DNA of 10,534 nucleotides from Psilocybe azurescens (lineage: Eukaryota; Basidiomycota; Agaricomycetes; Agaricales; Agrocybaceae): NCBI GenBank assembly GCA_023853785.1, contig JAJIRX010000361.1:1-10534 (forward strand), given 5' to 3'. Shown here one piece after another: positions 1-7,940 of the stretch (positions within the stretch are counted from its first letter, which is position 1; each line of letters begins with the position of its first letter). The translations under genes were made by a program, and so were the position numbers. Below the pieces are notes generated by a model, which was not told the DNA's origin, made no database searches, and worked only from the letters and a program-made list of their open reading frames with translations.

Positions 1-2489
1 GCCGCCTCTCGCAGGCGCAGCAGGATTTCCGCGCGAACACGTCGGGCCAGTCGTGCAGAACAACGCGGAGGAGGAAGACGGCTGCGTTGTGGATTGGCTG
101 GGGTGTGAAAAAGTCGTGGACTGGATGGATGGAAGGATTGAAGTGAGTTTTCAGATACGGAGTAGGAAGGAGGAGGAAGGGAGGCTTACCTTGGAACCGA
201 GCGGTGGACTCTAGGAGCTCCGGACATTTCGCTTTCCATGCCTAATAGACAGATAAAACTCAGCCACGCCCATATACTAACCCAAAAACACAGAAAACGA
301 AAAGACAGGATACCTTCTCGCCCATCTCACACACCACCGGCCGATCTTGTATGATAAACTTCAGCCTTGGCCCAATTTCAGTTTCTTCATTGTCATCATT
401 ATCGTTGTCATCATGGTCATCACCGCCCGCAGAAGACGCCGACGACGACGAAAAGCAGTAGCGAGCAACATGCTCGTCGACCCTATCCCGCCTCCTACAT
501 CCACGACGATGCTCCCGTGGGAAGCGAGCTCCAGTCAAACCCTGAAAATCAAGAAAATAAGACAAACGAGTCGAAATTAGCTCATACATTCGACTTTTTT
601 TTCTCTCGAGCTCTATCTTTTGGGGATTGAGCACACACCATTCAAAGCGGCGCCAGGCGCCTCCCACCCGTCCGTGCCGGACATGGCTTTCCCGAACCGC
701 TCCAGGCGGAATCTGTTCGCGTTCTCCTGCGCGCTGGTGTTTGCCTTGGAATCAACCTCGAACTCGGAGCGCTCGCCGTTCTTGACGGTAGATGTTGAGT
801 TCGGGTTCGAGCCGGATACAGAGCCAGCGCTGCTAGTACCACTCGAGTTGGTTCTAGTACGGTTTCCCGCCGCACCTCTTCCTGGTGCCGGCTTTATGTG
901 CATAGCGTAGCTGTGGTCGTGGATCTGCCTGCCCGTCTTCTGCTGTGAGTCTCGTTTACCAGACCTTGTAGACGAGGAAGATCCGAGTGTAGGCGGGAGG
1001 ATCCCGCCCTGCCTCTTTCGACGGCATCGCTGAAATAAAATAAATTTTAATATCACCGATAATAAACACTGTCATTTTTAGAAGAAGAACGGTTCGCTTA
1101 CTCAGTGCCATCATCGGCCCTGCTTTCCCCTTGCCCGCACCTGTACCGCAACCTCGCCCTCCAACCACCCAAAAGCCCGTCCCGCTCCGCACCGTATCAA
1201 ACGCAAAGCAAAACGGCGCCCTGCCCGGCTCGGCCCCGCGCGCGTCTGCGGCGACGGCGAGGTAGTAGGTCTCCGTCATATATGCGGAGGCTTTTTGGAT
1301 CTCGTCTGTGCTGTGTATGTATGAGATAGTACAATAGTATTACAATTAGATTAGACTTTTCAGACATGCGGTATGATGAGAGGAAGCCACGGACTAGAGC
1401 TCTACGAACGCTGCTACGCCGTTCGTGTCGCGATATTTCATCTCGGGTCTATTACATGTTTTCCAGTGAGTTTTTGTTGACGAAATTAAAAATGAAAAAG
1501 GAAAAAGGGACACGCACATCCCATCTTCCTGATATGCCTTCAGCTCCGCCACCGTTTTGCCCGAATCGACGAGCGAGGAGATGCGGTTGAGCGCGAACAC
1601 GTCGGGGGCGAGTTCGCGCAGGATGTGGTGCGTCGCTAGCAGGCGCAGGATGTGCTGTGTGGAGTCGGGTTTAGGGGTGGAGTAAGTAAATGAGGAAGAT
1701 TGTGGGAAGAAAATAATCGAAGAAGAAAAAGTAACGAGAACTAGAACTAAAACTCACCGAGCTTGGTCGCTTTCACACCGTTCTTCTCCGAGATGCTGTC
1801 GACATGAAGCCCATCCGGTCCAGCCTCGCGCAAGATCTCGACAACATGGGATGCTTCCAGCAGGCGCATGCACGATGGAAGGTGGTACTACAAGTCCCAA
1901 AAAAAAAATTCCAAAAATTGGCACAACAAAATCAACGACAAAAATAAAATAAAATAAAATGGAAATGGAAATGGAAAACAACTCACGCCCATCGTAGCAT
2001 CGCAGAGCGTCAGAAACGGCGTCTGCACGTCGCGCTGAGCTGGCCGGCCGCCGCCACGATGCGGCATGTCGCAGCGAGCACCGTCGGGTGCGACGTGAGT
2101 GCTTCGGCGAGAGACGCCGGGTTGCATGGGGCATCTAGACATGGGAAGTCTATCGTTGGCGCCGCTTCTGGCACTGGCACTGGTGCTGGCGTAGAGCTCA
2201 GTCCGGATGATGCAGACGCCGATTGCGGAGAGGTCGTCATTGAGGGTGACGGTGGCGGGGAGACATATGCCTGAGAGTTCGTCGACGTCGATACAGGGTT
2301 CCGGTTTCGCCCGCTGCTGATGCTAATAGGCGTTGGACTCTGCGCAGCGGTAGAAGGAGAAGAGAATAGTTTTTCTGGAGTATGCCTTGCGCTGGTTGGA
2401 TTCGAGTGATTAGCAGTATAAACGCGTTCTATATCATCTATAGCGTCTCCTATAATGGCGTGGAGACTCCGCAGGGCGGCGATGGTCAT
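1..2489 (-). CDS. Fungal S-adenosylmethionine-dependent O-methyltransferase, nine exons, 3' end outside the window, frame-disrupted
   Basis: Probably transfers a methyl group from S-adenosylmethionine to a hydroxyl of a small molecule; substrate unknown, no signal peptide seen. Domain order seen: N-terminal MTIAALRSLHAII; dimerisation/winged-helix part with PFLTLCDATMG, YHLPSCMRLLEASHVVEIL, LRLLATHHILRELAPDVFALNR and NGVAAFVEL; NRFRLERFGKAM and GFDWSSLP; AdoMet motif VVDVGGGIGSTSMLLA (about 506-459); KFIIQDRPVV (about 350-325); AVFLLRVVLHDWPD (about 85-40), whose HDW holds the catalytic histidine in plant-type OMTs. The ATG at 2489-2487 is preferred because the family-like N-terminus begins there and a pyrimidine-rich leader precedes it. 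The last roughly 90 residues lie beyond position 1. Odd features: three low-complexity inserts and about five apparent one-base losses, so no single frame covers the gene. The family call is secure; whether the gene is functional or decayed is not. Confidence 0.85.
1..2489 (-). other. Exon map of the O-methyltransferase gene
   Basis: Exons on the minus strand: 2489-1987, 1887-1758, 1654-1518, 1448-1395, 1310-1141 (or to 1102), 1029-639, 541-314, 241-190 and 120-1. The introns are 99, 103, 69, 84, 111 (or 72), 97, 72 and 69 nt. Each ends in AG. Donors include gtgagt (introns 1 and 2), gtgcgt, the unusual gtccgt at 1394, gtgtgt, gtatcc and gtaagc. Phases agree at introns 1, 3, 4, 6, 7 and 8 once the one-base losses are allowed for. 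Intron 2 does not agree (see findings). The donor of intron 5 is ambiguous: 1140 keeps phase 0 with the next exon, while 1101 gives a more typical length but runs into stops in the same frame. Confidence 0.7.
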
Positions 2490-2571
2490 GAAAGCAGAGG
2501 GGCAGAGAGGGATTCGGGCGAGAACAGGGGAATGAGGAACAAAGGATTGAGGGCAGAGAGAAGAGTCTGTA
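2490..2571 (-). promoter_or_regulatory. Pyrimidine-rich 5' leader of the O-methyltransferase gene
   Basis: Read on the minus strand, the roughly 80 bases before the ATG are strongly C/T-rich (runs such as CTCTTCTCTCTGCCCTC and CCCTCTCTGCCCCTCTGC). Pyrimidine-rich tracts next to the transcription start and leader are common in filamentous fungi. The ATG context is CTTTCATGA. A weak TATA-like TATATG lies near 2725-2732. The frame stays open upstream to about 2714, but that part (cysteine- and tryptophan-rich, no family match) looks like read-through of the leader, not protein. Confidence 0.4.
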
Positions 2572-3400
2572 CTGCGGCTAAGTTTGCCCGGTTTAACTCG
2601 CGTGGTAGGATTCACAAGCACGCCCGAGTTCGCCACCGCCAGAGCTGCCAATATGCCACAGAAAGAAATGTCAAAGTCAATCCACTTTCGCGAGTCTCGA
2701 GTCCTTCTGCCCACATTAACTCGTTACATATACACGTAGTAGTAGCAGTAGTGGATCGTGTCCATTTCATCTCGGGCGTACATTTCGCACAGTGCATGGG
2801 TAGCTGAGAGGGGCCCGCTGAGATATGTGGTCCTCTGAACAGGTGGATAGAAAGAGATACAAAAGAATATTACGGCGCTAGGAAGCCTGTACATCAGAGA
2901 GATAAAGCATTCGCAGATCCTCCTAGTTCTAGTTCAGCCCTCGTCAATCGCCATCAGTCCTGCTCTTCCTTGTCACTTGGTACGCGATACTCGATTGGTA
3001 CACCGCAAACAAGCCCCCAGGACAGATCATGCATGATACGTATCACAGTCACATTGCCTTTCTCCCAAGACTCTGTGTTCGTGTCCGCATATCCTCTCTT
3101 TCAAACCAGAGTCTTGTCAAACGAGTTTGTTCATAAATGAAAGTGGCACAGCAGTTATCAAATCAAAAACAGCAATGAACAGTCGGAAAGAAGAGGAAGC
3201 GAGCCAGTCTCACGGTGCCTGATCACAGTCAATCAATCAATGTTTGGCTCTGTTGGCCCAGCGCGTTTGTGGCAATTCAACACCCGCTTTGGGGAGCGAT
3301 GCGTCATCATTGGGACCTCACTCCTTTTGACGCTGGAAGACCTATACTGATTGCTCTAATCTATCATGTGTTCCTGGTGGAGGCTCTCATAAATGGATAA
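2572..3400. other. Intergenic stretch, nothing recognised
   Basis: No frame here resembles a known protein, and the open frames on both strands are short. The part nearest 2572 probably contains the upstream control region of the minus-strand methyltransferase. Short direct repeats such as TCAATCAATCAA near 3230 are present but look incidental. Confidence 0.4.
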
Positions 3401-3719
3401 ATGACTCTTCTTTCTCTTAGAAATTCTGTCAAAATGCCCCAAGTAGTGGTCGAACGGGCGTCAGGCGTCGGGGACAAGCACTTGAGAGCACACAATTTTG
3501 TCCTATACCATTCAAGGGTACGTTTCTTTTCTAGAAAGCAAATGCACCCACTAAATGTGCTATTGAATAGAAAAATAATCAACTATTTCAGCTGCTATCC
3601 CATTCTGTCATTACAGTACTACTAGGCCCAGTGTAGCTACTCCTGAGCCTGAGAGACAGACGAGATTTGCACCCCAAGACCGCGGAACACCCAGAATTCC
3701 CAGCACCAGTCAAGGTCAA
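3401..3719 (+). CDS. Weak candidate for a small spliced gene, no family recognised
   Basis: An ATG frame from 3401 (an internal ATG at 3434 begins MPQVVVERASGVGDK) runs to a donor-like gtacgt at about 3519. A plausible acceptor ends in ctatttcag at 3590. After it a frame stays open through about 3719, encoding a Pro/Thr/Arg-rich stretch (HYSTTRPSVATPEPERQ), and is followed by a strong donor gtaagt at 3720. The phases of the two parts do not agree: the in-phase reading stops after 14 residues. If real, it needs a one-base correction like those in the neighbouring genes. I do not recognise the product, and it may be chance. Confidence 0.15.
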
Positions 3720-4417
3720 GTAAGTCAAAACCAAACTGTAAATCTATGATCATATATATGTATACAGCACTTCCATATCTAATACAACACAATACCGCAC
3801 CCGTACGGATCGTGGAAACATATCCCCCTGGCTTCCTTCCTTCCCTTCCCTTCCTTCCATCGTTTCTCACTGGGTACTCAATATTCAATGGCCACCGCGA
3901 CACTGACACTGACATTAATGTCATGTCACTGTGCGTTCCTTTCTCTTTCGTCGTCGTCGCAGTGTCAATGGAGTTTACCGTCTACCCTCGCCCCCATGCT
4001 CATGCGCCTCGCACGCGCAGTGGATACATGTGCATAGACCGTGGACACTGGAGGAGGCTCGTGCGCCACCCACCGCCGTATGTCGCGTAAACTCATGGCT
4101 TGTCCGCCACAGGCCCACAGTCGCATTGCGACCTTTTGAATTTGGACTTCAATTTCTTGGCCGGCCAACGGGGTCCTTCTGTCTGTGTCAGCGTCCTCGC
4201 ACTCGGACTGAGTGCCCATTCTTATTCTTATTCCGTTGAAAATCGAGCTGAAGTATGCGAGGTACATCGCACATCATGCTCGTGTTCGTGCTGGATGTCA
4301 GACTCGATGGCTGGTATAGTATAACATTATTCTGGGAGATCCTCTTCGGATCTCTCGCCACCGCCTCCTGCCTCCTAATGATAATGATAACGGACATGAT
4401 CATGATTATACATATAT
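3720..4417. other. Non-coding stretch with simple repeats and a perfect palindrome
   Basis: No supported gene. It holds a CTTCC-type microsatellite at about 3832-3860, an ACACTG run at about 3899-3912 merging into the 14-bp palindrome TGACATTAATGTCA at 3910-3923, a 12-bp palindrome TTGGCCGGCCAA at 4157-4168, and an ATGATAATGATAA-type run near 4377-4405. The open frames on both strands overlap one another and show no protein-like pattern. Confidence 0.45.
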
Positions 4418-4789
4418 TACCCATGGGTCCTATGCTTGGGCGGTCAACACTGCCTACGCCCCTCTGTTCTCGAATCTCTGATGGTTCGACTATCCAATAC
4501 TATGGCTACCGGCTACCATCCAATACAAACGATTGGCAGGCGATCAAGGCTCGCATGCAATTGACTTGAGTTGTATAATACAATACTTAACAACGCTCCT
4601 CGCTTCCAAGCTTGTAATCAATCTGGATCTATACTGTAGAGCAGCATGTCTGCTAGTTACAGTGTGGCGCCCCAAGAACACCGAACACCCCACTGACATC
4701 GCGTTACTTGGATCCCATTATTCTCGGGGTTCATTTCATTTTCAGTTTCAGTTTTACCTACGCTTCGTGCTCGTGCTCATGCTCGTGCT
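4418..4789 (+). repeat. Direct repeat, copy A (~370 bp)
   Basis: Begins with TACCCATGGGTCCT and ends in a run of GCTCGT/GCTCAT units. Its landmarks recur in the same order in the copy at 4815-5174: TCTCGAATC, GGTTCGACTAT, CCTCGCTTCCA, GTTACAGTGTGGCGCCCC (at 4656), and a block of about 45 identical bases at 4704-4748 matching 5092-5136. The frames in both copies differ and are broken by stops, so I regard it as non-coding. The offset between copies drifts from 397 to 385-388 because of small indels. Confidence 0.85.
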
Positions 4790-4814
4790 ACATTTTTATA
4801 CTTAGGTACACACT

Positions 4815-5174
4815 TACCCATGGGTCCTGGGCTTGTGTTATCGATGCTGCCTGCACCTCTCTTTTCTCGAATCCCCTATGGTTCGACTATTATAGAGTAT
4901 GACTATGGCCACCCAATACTATGGCTACTGGCAGAAGATCAAGGCAGGCATGCAATCGAATCATATAAAATAATAACGATGTTCCTCGCTTCCAGTTTGT
5001 AGTCAATCTAGATTAATACTGTAGCGCAGCGTGTCTGTCAGTTACAGTGTGGCGCCCCAAGAACACTGAACACCGACCACTGGCGTCGCGTTTACTTGGA
5101 TCCCATTATTCTCGGGGTTCATTTCATTTTCAGTTTTAGTTTACCTGGCCTTCGCGCTCGTGCTCGTGCTCGCT
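4815..5174 (+). repeat. Direct repeat, copy B (~360 bp)
   Basis: Second copy of the unit at 4418-4789, about 25 bases downstream of it. The core GTTACAGTGTGGCGCCCC is at 5041, and the identical 45-base block at 5092-5136. It ends in GCTCGTGCTCGTGCTCG. Divergence is spread along the unit and is higher in the first half, which suggests an old duplication. The origin of the unit is unknown. Confidence 0.85.
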
Positions 5175-5653
5175 CCAACTCGAGTCAAAATCAAATCAAC
5201 CTTGTTATGATTCGTGAAAGTTATCCCGCATCCCGCGCTATGCGTGTCTATGTCCATGTCCAGTCCGCATACCCTGGAACCACAATCGAGCATGATTCCG
5301 AGTCGTAGGCCGGCGTTCTACCTTCAATCTTCTATCTCCGATCGTCCTGTGCATCTCATCCCATGACGACAGAGCCCCGACAACCGAAAGGCGCAACGGA
5401 CAAGCTGCAGCTGACAGTCGAACACCGAGGGCGAGTTCCTCGGTGTGCTCGGAGCAGAAAAACCCATACTCAGCTAAATTTTTAAATAGGCACATTGTCA
5501 TGCAGGCTGAATCGCATTTTTGCGCTGTCGGTCTTCTGTCTGACGAGGCCTCAGGTCTTGGGTATGAGCCGCTTGGCCGCTTGGAATTAAAGGCTGAGGG
5601 TATTTTTACTGAGGTAACAGCAGCAGCAGCGGCAGCAGAGTTTAGTTGTCTGG
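5175..5653. other. Intergenic stretch with one stem-loop and a CAG-type run
   Basis: No convincing gene. A perfect 9-bp inverted repeat (ACACCGAGG / CCTCGGTGT, 7-nt loop) lies at 5422-5446. A short AGCAGCAGCAGCGGCAGC run at about 5619-5636 gives poly-Ala, poly-Gln or poly-Ser in whichever frame is read, which explains the long but meaningless open frames across it. Confidence 0.45.
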
Positions 5654-5894
5654 TTATTTGGCTGGCCACCGCGGCTCCCACAAACGACCTCGTTTACCGC
5701 CAATGGGATCGACGCCACCTGGGGTCTCAGGGCCGATGAAGTCTGAACTATTGGCAGTGGCAGGGTCTTCAGGGCCCAGGCCAAGGTACGAGGGCGCACG
5801 AAACAGAGCAGCAAGCATGATAAAGGCACTTGCTGCACTTAAGCAGCCGACGTTGCACTTACTCTCAGGTCGAGCTGTCCTCGCCACGGTATAA
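5654..5894. CDS. GC-richer island with opposing short open frames, unassigned
   Basis: On the minus strand an ATG at 5818 opens about 55 codons ending near 5654, with product MLAALFRAPSYLGLGPEDP followed by a Gly/Pro-rich tail. On the plus strand an ATG at 5704 opens about 62 codons ending at 5892, with product starting MGSTPPGVSGPMKSELLAV. Either could be an exon of a broken gene, since this island stands out from the AT-rich DNA to its right. I recognise neither product and cannot choose a strand. Confidence 0.2.
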
Positions 5895-5991
5895 CAGAAA
5901 AATGGATGAAAATTAAAATGAAAATTGCGGGCTTTGGAAATGGATCTGTTGACGGCAGCGTCGGCATGCGAGGTGAGCTGGCTAGAAAGCT

Positions 5992-5996
5992 TGGTT
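5992..5996. repeat. Left target-site duplication of the solo LTR
   Basis: TGGTT lies immediately before the TG start and is repeated exactly at 6386-6390, immediately after the terminal CA. Confidence 0.55.
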
Positions 5997-6385
5997 TGTT
6001 GGAATATAGTAAGCAAACGCGATAACGCCTCGCAGCCGTTTGGCTATGCGACTGCCGGTTTCTTTAAACATTTGTACGCATATTCATTCTTACATATTAG
6101 TTCATTAACGGTGCATTATTGCACTATTCCTCTTTCTGTAATATATACATCATATTCATTTTGTTATCTTTCATTGCGGCACGCAATACACCTTTATTAG
6201 TTTCTATTCACTTTGTAGATACGAGTATCGGACAGCGAAATACTTTATATACGAAACTTCGATACAAGCTCTCCTCAGTCGTTTGCCTCGCAAACAACTG
6301 AGGTGAGTACTATTCTTCATTACTTAGTATGTTTCATTCATTATACTAAATTACTACCTAGCTTTCGTGTTCTAGAATTCTTACA
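5997..6385 (+). mobile_element. Probable solo LTR (Ty1/copia-like), 389 bp
   Basis: Starts TGTTGGAATATAG and ends TAGAATTCTTACA, so it has the TG...CA ends of a long terminal repeat. The ends form an imperfect inverted repeat (TGT--GAAT--TAG shared). Identical 5-bp sequences TGGTT flank it at 5992-5996 and 6386-6390, the size of a retroviral-type integrase target duplication. A TATA-like CTTTATATAC lies inside at 6243-6252. No primer-binding site, gag or pol lies next to it, so it is best read as a solo LTR left by recombination. The copia assignment rests only on the TGTTGGAATA start. The strand follows the TATA position. Confidence 0.6.
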
Positions 6386-6390
6386 TGGTT
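6386..6390. repeat. Right target-site duplication of the solo LTR
   Basis: TGGTT, identical to 5992-5996. A 5-bp match at both predicted ends is unlikely but not impossible by chance. Confidence 0.55.
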
Positions 6391-6904
6391 AGGTACACTC
6401 ATGTAAATGTCGACATCATATTCATATTCATCAATGCCCTTACAATCTCTGTACATCAGCAAATCCTGATTTTCAGCTATAGTGAGCCGTAGCATCAAAC
6501 CATCAAAGTATTACATAACACATCACCAAACAATACATAGCACTCCCTAGTATTCTGTAGCATTGGTTTTGCTCAATAGTATACCTCCGATGTTGTATAA
6601 TGTTCAATGGTATTCATTACATTATCTCTAGCATTATACAGCACTTGATGGTCAAACTATAAGGAGAGCCTGAACAACAGAGAATAGCAAGGAAACAGCA
6701 CACAATATACCTCATCTCCACAGTCCAAATAGTCTGTATACTACAGTACCAGTGATCAGTTCACTTTAGCTTATACATAAATAGAAAGGCAGTATGAGGC
6801 AATAGATTTGGGATACAAATACAGAACTGTACAAGTATTCTACTACAGCCTACTAGTAGACCTGCATCAGCAAAAAAAATACCTGTAGTAGTGCTATGTA
6901 GCCC
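6391..6904. other. AT-rich intergenic stretch, no gene seen
   Basis: Both strands are dense in stops. The sequence is AT-rich with recurring short TAGCA, GTATAC and CATTA words. No splice-consistent protein fragment or RNA gene was recognised. Confidence 0.5.
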
Positions 6905-6996
6905 CAGTAGAACTGGTAGCTGGATTGCATGTCCCCCTTGCTGTAGCACCCAGTAGAACTGGTAGCTGGATTGCACATCCCCCTTGCTGTAGCACC
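6905..6996 (+). repeat. 46-bp tandem repeat, two copies and a partial third
   Basis: The unit starts CAGTAGAACTGGTAGCTGGA and ends CTTGCTGTAGCACC. Copies lie at 6905-6950 and 6951-6996 and differ only at two positions (GCATGTCC versus GCACATCC). A third start, CAGTAGT, follows at 6997. The near-identity implies a recent duplication. Confidence 0.9.
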
Positions 6997-7030
6997 CAGT
7001 AGTCGCATGTGACAGCTACTGTAGTCCCAG

Positions 7031-7940
7031 TTTTTTATTTATTTTTATTTTTTATTTTTTATTTTTAATCAAGTATATTTTACTATACTAAATGGTGCAT
7101 GATAGCAGTCCTGCGAGGTAGGCTACACCTAAAAAACCCTCTCATCGATCCAGAAAATAGAAATGAGCACAGTTAGACACTGAGCTCCAGGATGGCCAGT
7201 CCGATTTTGGTGGGTGGGACTGGCAGATGTGGTTTAACCAGCTTGGGCGCTGAAGCTTCCAGCTGTCAGCAAGCTGCATAGTTGGTGAGCTGGCAAACAC
7301 GGTGAAAAAAACCCTAGAAACACTAGTAGACAAGAACCATCTACATACAAAGGACCGGAAAAGAAATAAAATGAGTGTTGCCTGCCTTCTACTATGCCTT
7401 TGGGCCCCTGAACCTCTCTGTCCATGTCTCCCCCTGTTCCCTCCCCCATCTTCCCTTTTATTTGTTGCAATCAAAACTACCCACAAAATCCGACATATTG
7501 CGACTGTGCTAGCTGTCTCCCAAGAGGTAGGGCCATGCAGGGACGGTTCCTGGATCGGTGCTAGCTCCCTCCCTCTGCTCCCGTTTGGGTAATCAGGTGT
7601 TGTTGTGGTTGCACCCCCTAAGGGTCTGCGCCAAAGCAGAGTGTAGTCGAGGATGCTCAGGGCCTGCGTCGAGAGCGCCTGAGGCGTGTTGGAGAAAATT
7701 GTAGACAGGACTGTCAGGCCTTCAGCAAAGCGAGTGGTGAGGACCACGCATAGTCGCTGATCTCCACAGATAATACACAAAAAGAGTGTGGTGATAAAGG
7801 AGTAAGTGACCAGGCCTTGAGGGCCCGATGAGGATGGATGCATTAATGATGAGGGTTTTGGTAATATAGAGTCCAAACCATGGTGGGGAGGGACGAGTTC
7901 CCACGGTCTGATGGTGGTGGTAAAAGGTCAAGAAGTGTCG
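7031..7940 (-). mobile_element. Probable retroposed insertion (~910 bp) with A-rich tail
   Basis: Read on the minus strand, the segment ends in an A-rich tract made of AAAAAT/AAAAT units (plus strand 7031-7066). It is bounded by identical direct repeats ACTGTAGTCCCAG(T) at 7018-7030 and 7941-7953. An A-rich 3' tail plus a target duplication of this length is the signature of target-primed retroposition (LINE-mobilised element, SINE or processed gene copy). The longest open frame in the segment (7843-7142) lies on the same strand. Caution: the flanking DNA belongs to a CAGTAG-rich repeat family, so the 13-mer match could reflect that family. Confidence 0.4.
7142..7843 (-). CDS. Open frame of 233 codons inside the retroposed segment, product unknown
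   Basis: ATG at 7843-7841, stop TGA at 7144-7142. The frame stays open upstream to 7876. The first half looks more protein-like, with hydrophobic stretches (VTYSFITTLFLCIICG near the N-terminus, ILDYTLLWRRPLGGAT later). The second half is Arg/Gly/Gln-rich, then Ser/Phe/Trp-rich, and resembles noise. An ATG in a good context (CCACCATGG, about 7882) lies just upstream in another frame and would join this one with a one-base change. I recognise no domain. It could be a fragment of an element protein, a processed copy of a host gene, or a chance frame. Confidence 0.25.
   Translation of the reverse strand: MHPSSSGPQGLVTYSFITTLFLCIICGDQRLCVVLTTRFAEGLTVLSTIFSNTPQALSTQALSILDYTLLWRRPLGGATTTTPDYPNGSRGRELAPIQEPSLHGPTSWETASTVAICRILWVVLIATNKREDGGGNRGRHGQRGSGAQRHSRRQATLILFLFRSFVCRWFLSTSVSRVFFTVFASSPTMQLADSWKLQRPSWLNHICQSHPPKSDWPSWSSVSNCAHFYFLDR

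Noticed and set aside
347..910. Plus-strand frames opposite methyltransferase exons 6 and 7
   Set aside because: Arg-rich and Ser/Thr-rich readings of the reverse complement of low-complexity exons; no motif of their own.
1919..1975. AAAAT and GGAAAT runs as an independent repeat element
   Set aside because: They fall entirely inside methyltransferase intron 1 and are an ordinary microsatellite.
2059..2807. Plus-strand open frames of 71 and 141 codons
   Set aside because: They lie opposite methyltransferase exon 1 and its leader, where the minus strand shows clear family motifs. They are antisense shadows.
3637..3924. Minus-strand frame of 95 codons
   Set aside because: No motif, runs through a CTTCC microsatellite, and lacks splice-consistent extension.
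4157..4168. TTGGCCGGCCAA palindrome
   Set aside because: A 12-bp palindrome made of a common GC core is expected by chance at this scale, and nothing around it supports a role.
4481..4892. GGTTCGACTAT in both repeat copies as a tRNA T-loop or Pol III B box (tRNA-derived SINE)
   Set aside because: The loop would fit TTCGACT, but the flanking bases do not pair as a T-stem, and no A box or acceptor stem was found at the right distance.
4708..5308. Matching open frames beginning DPIILGVHFIF in both repeat copies
   Set aside because: They start at TTG, the similarity covers only the conserved DNA block, and the frames then diverge. Repeat DNA explains it without coding.
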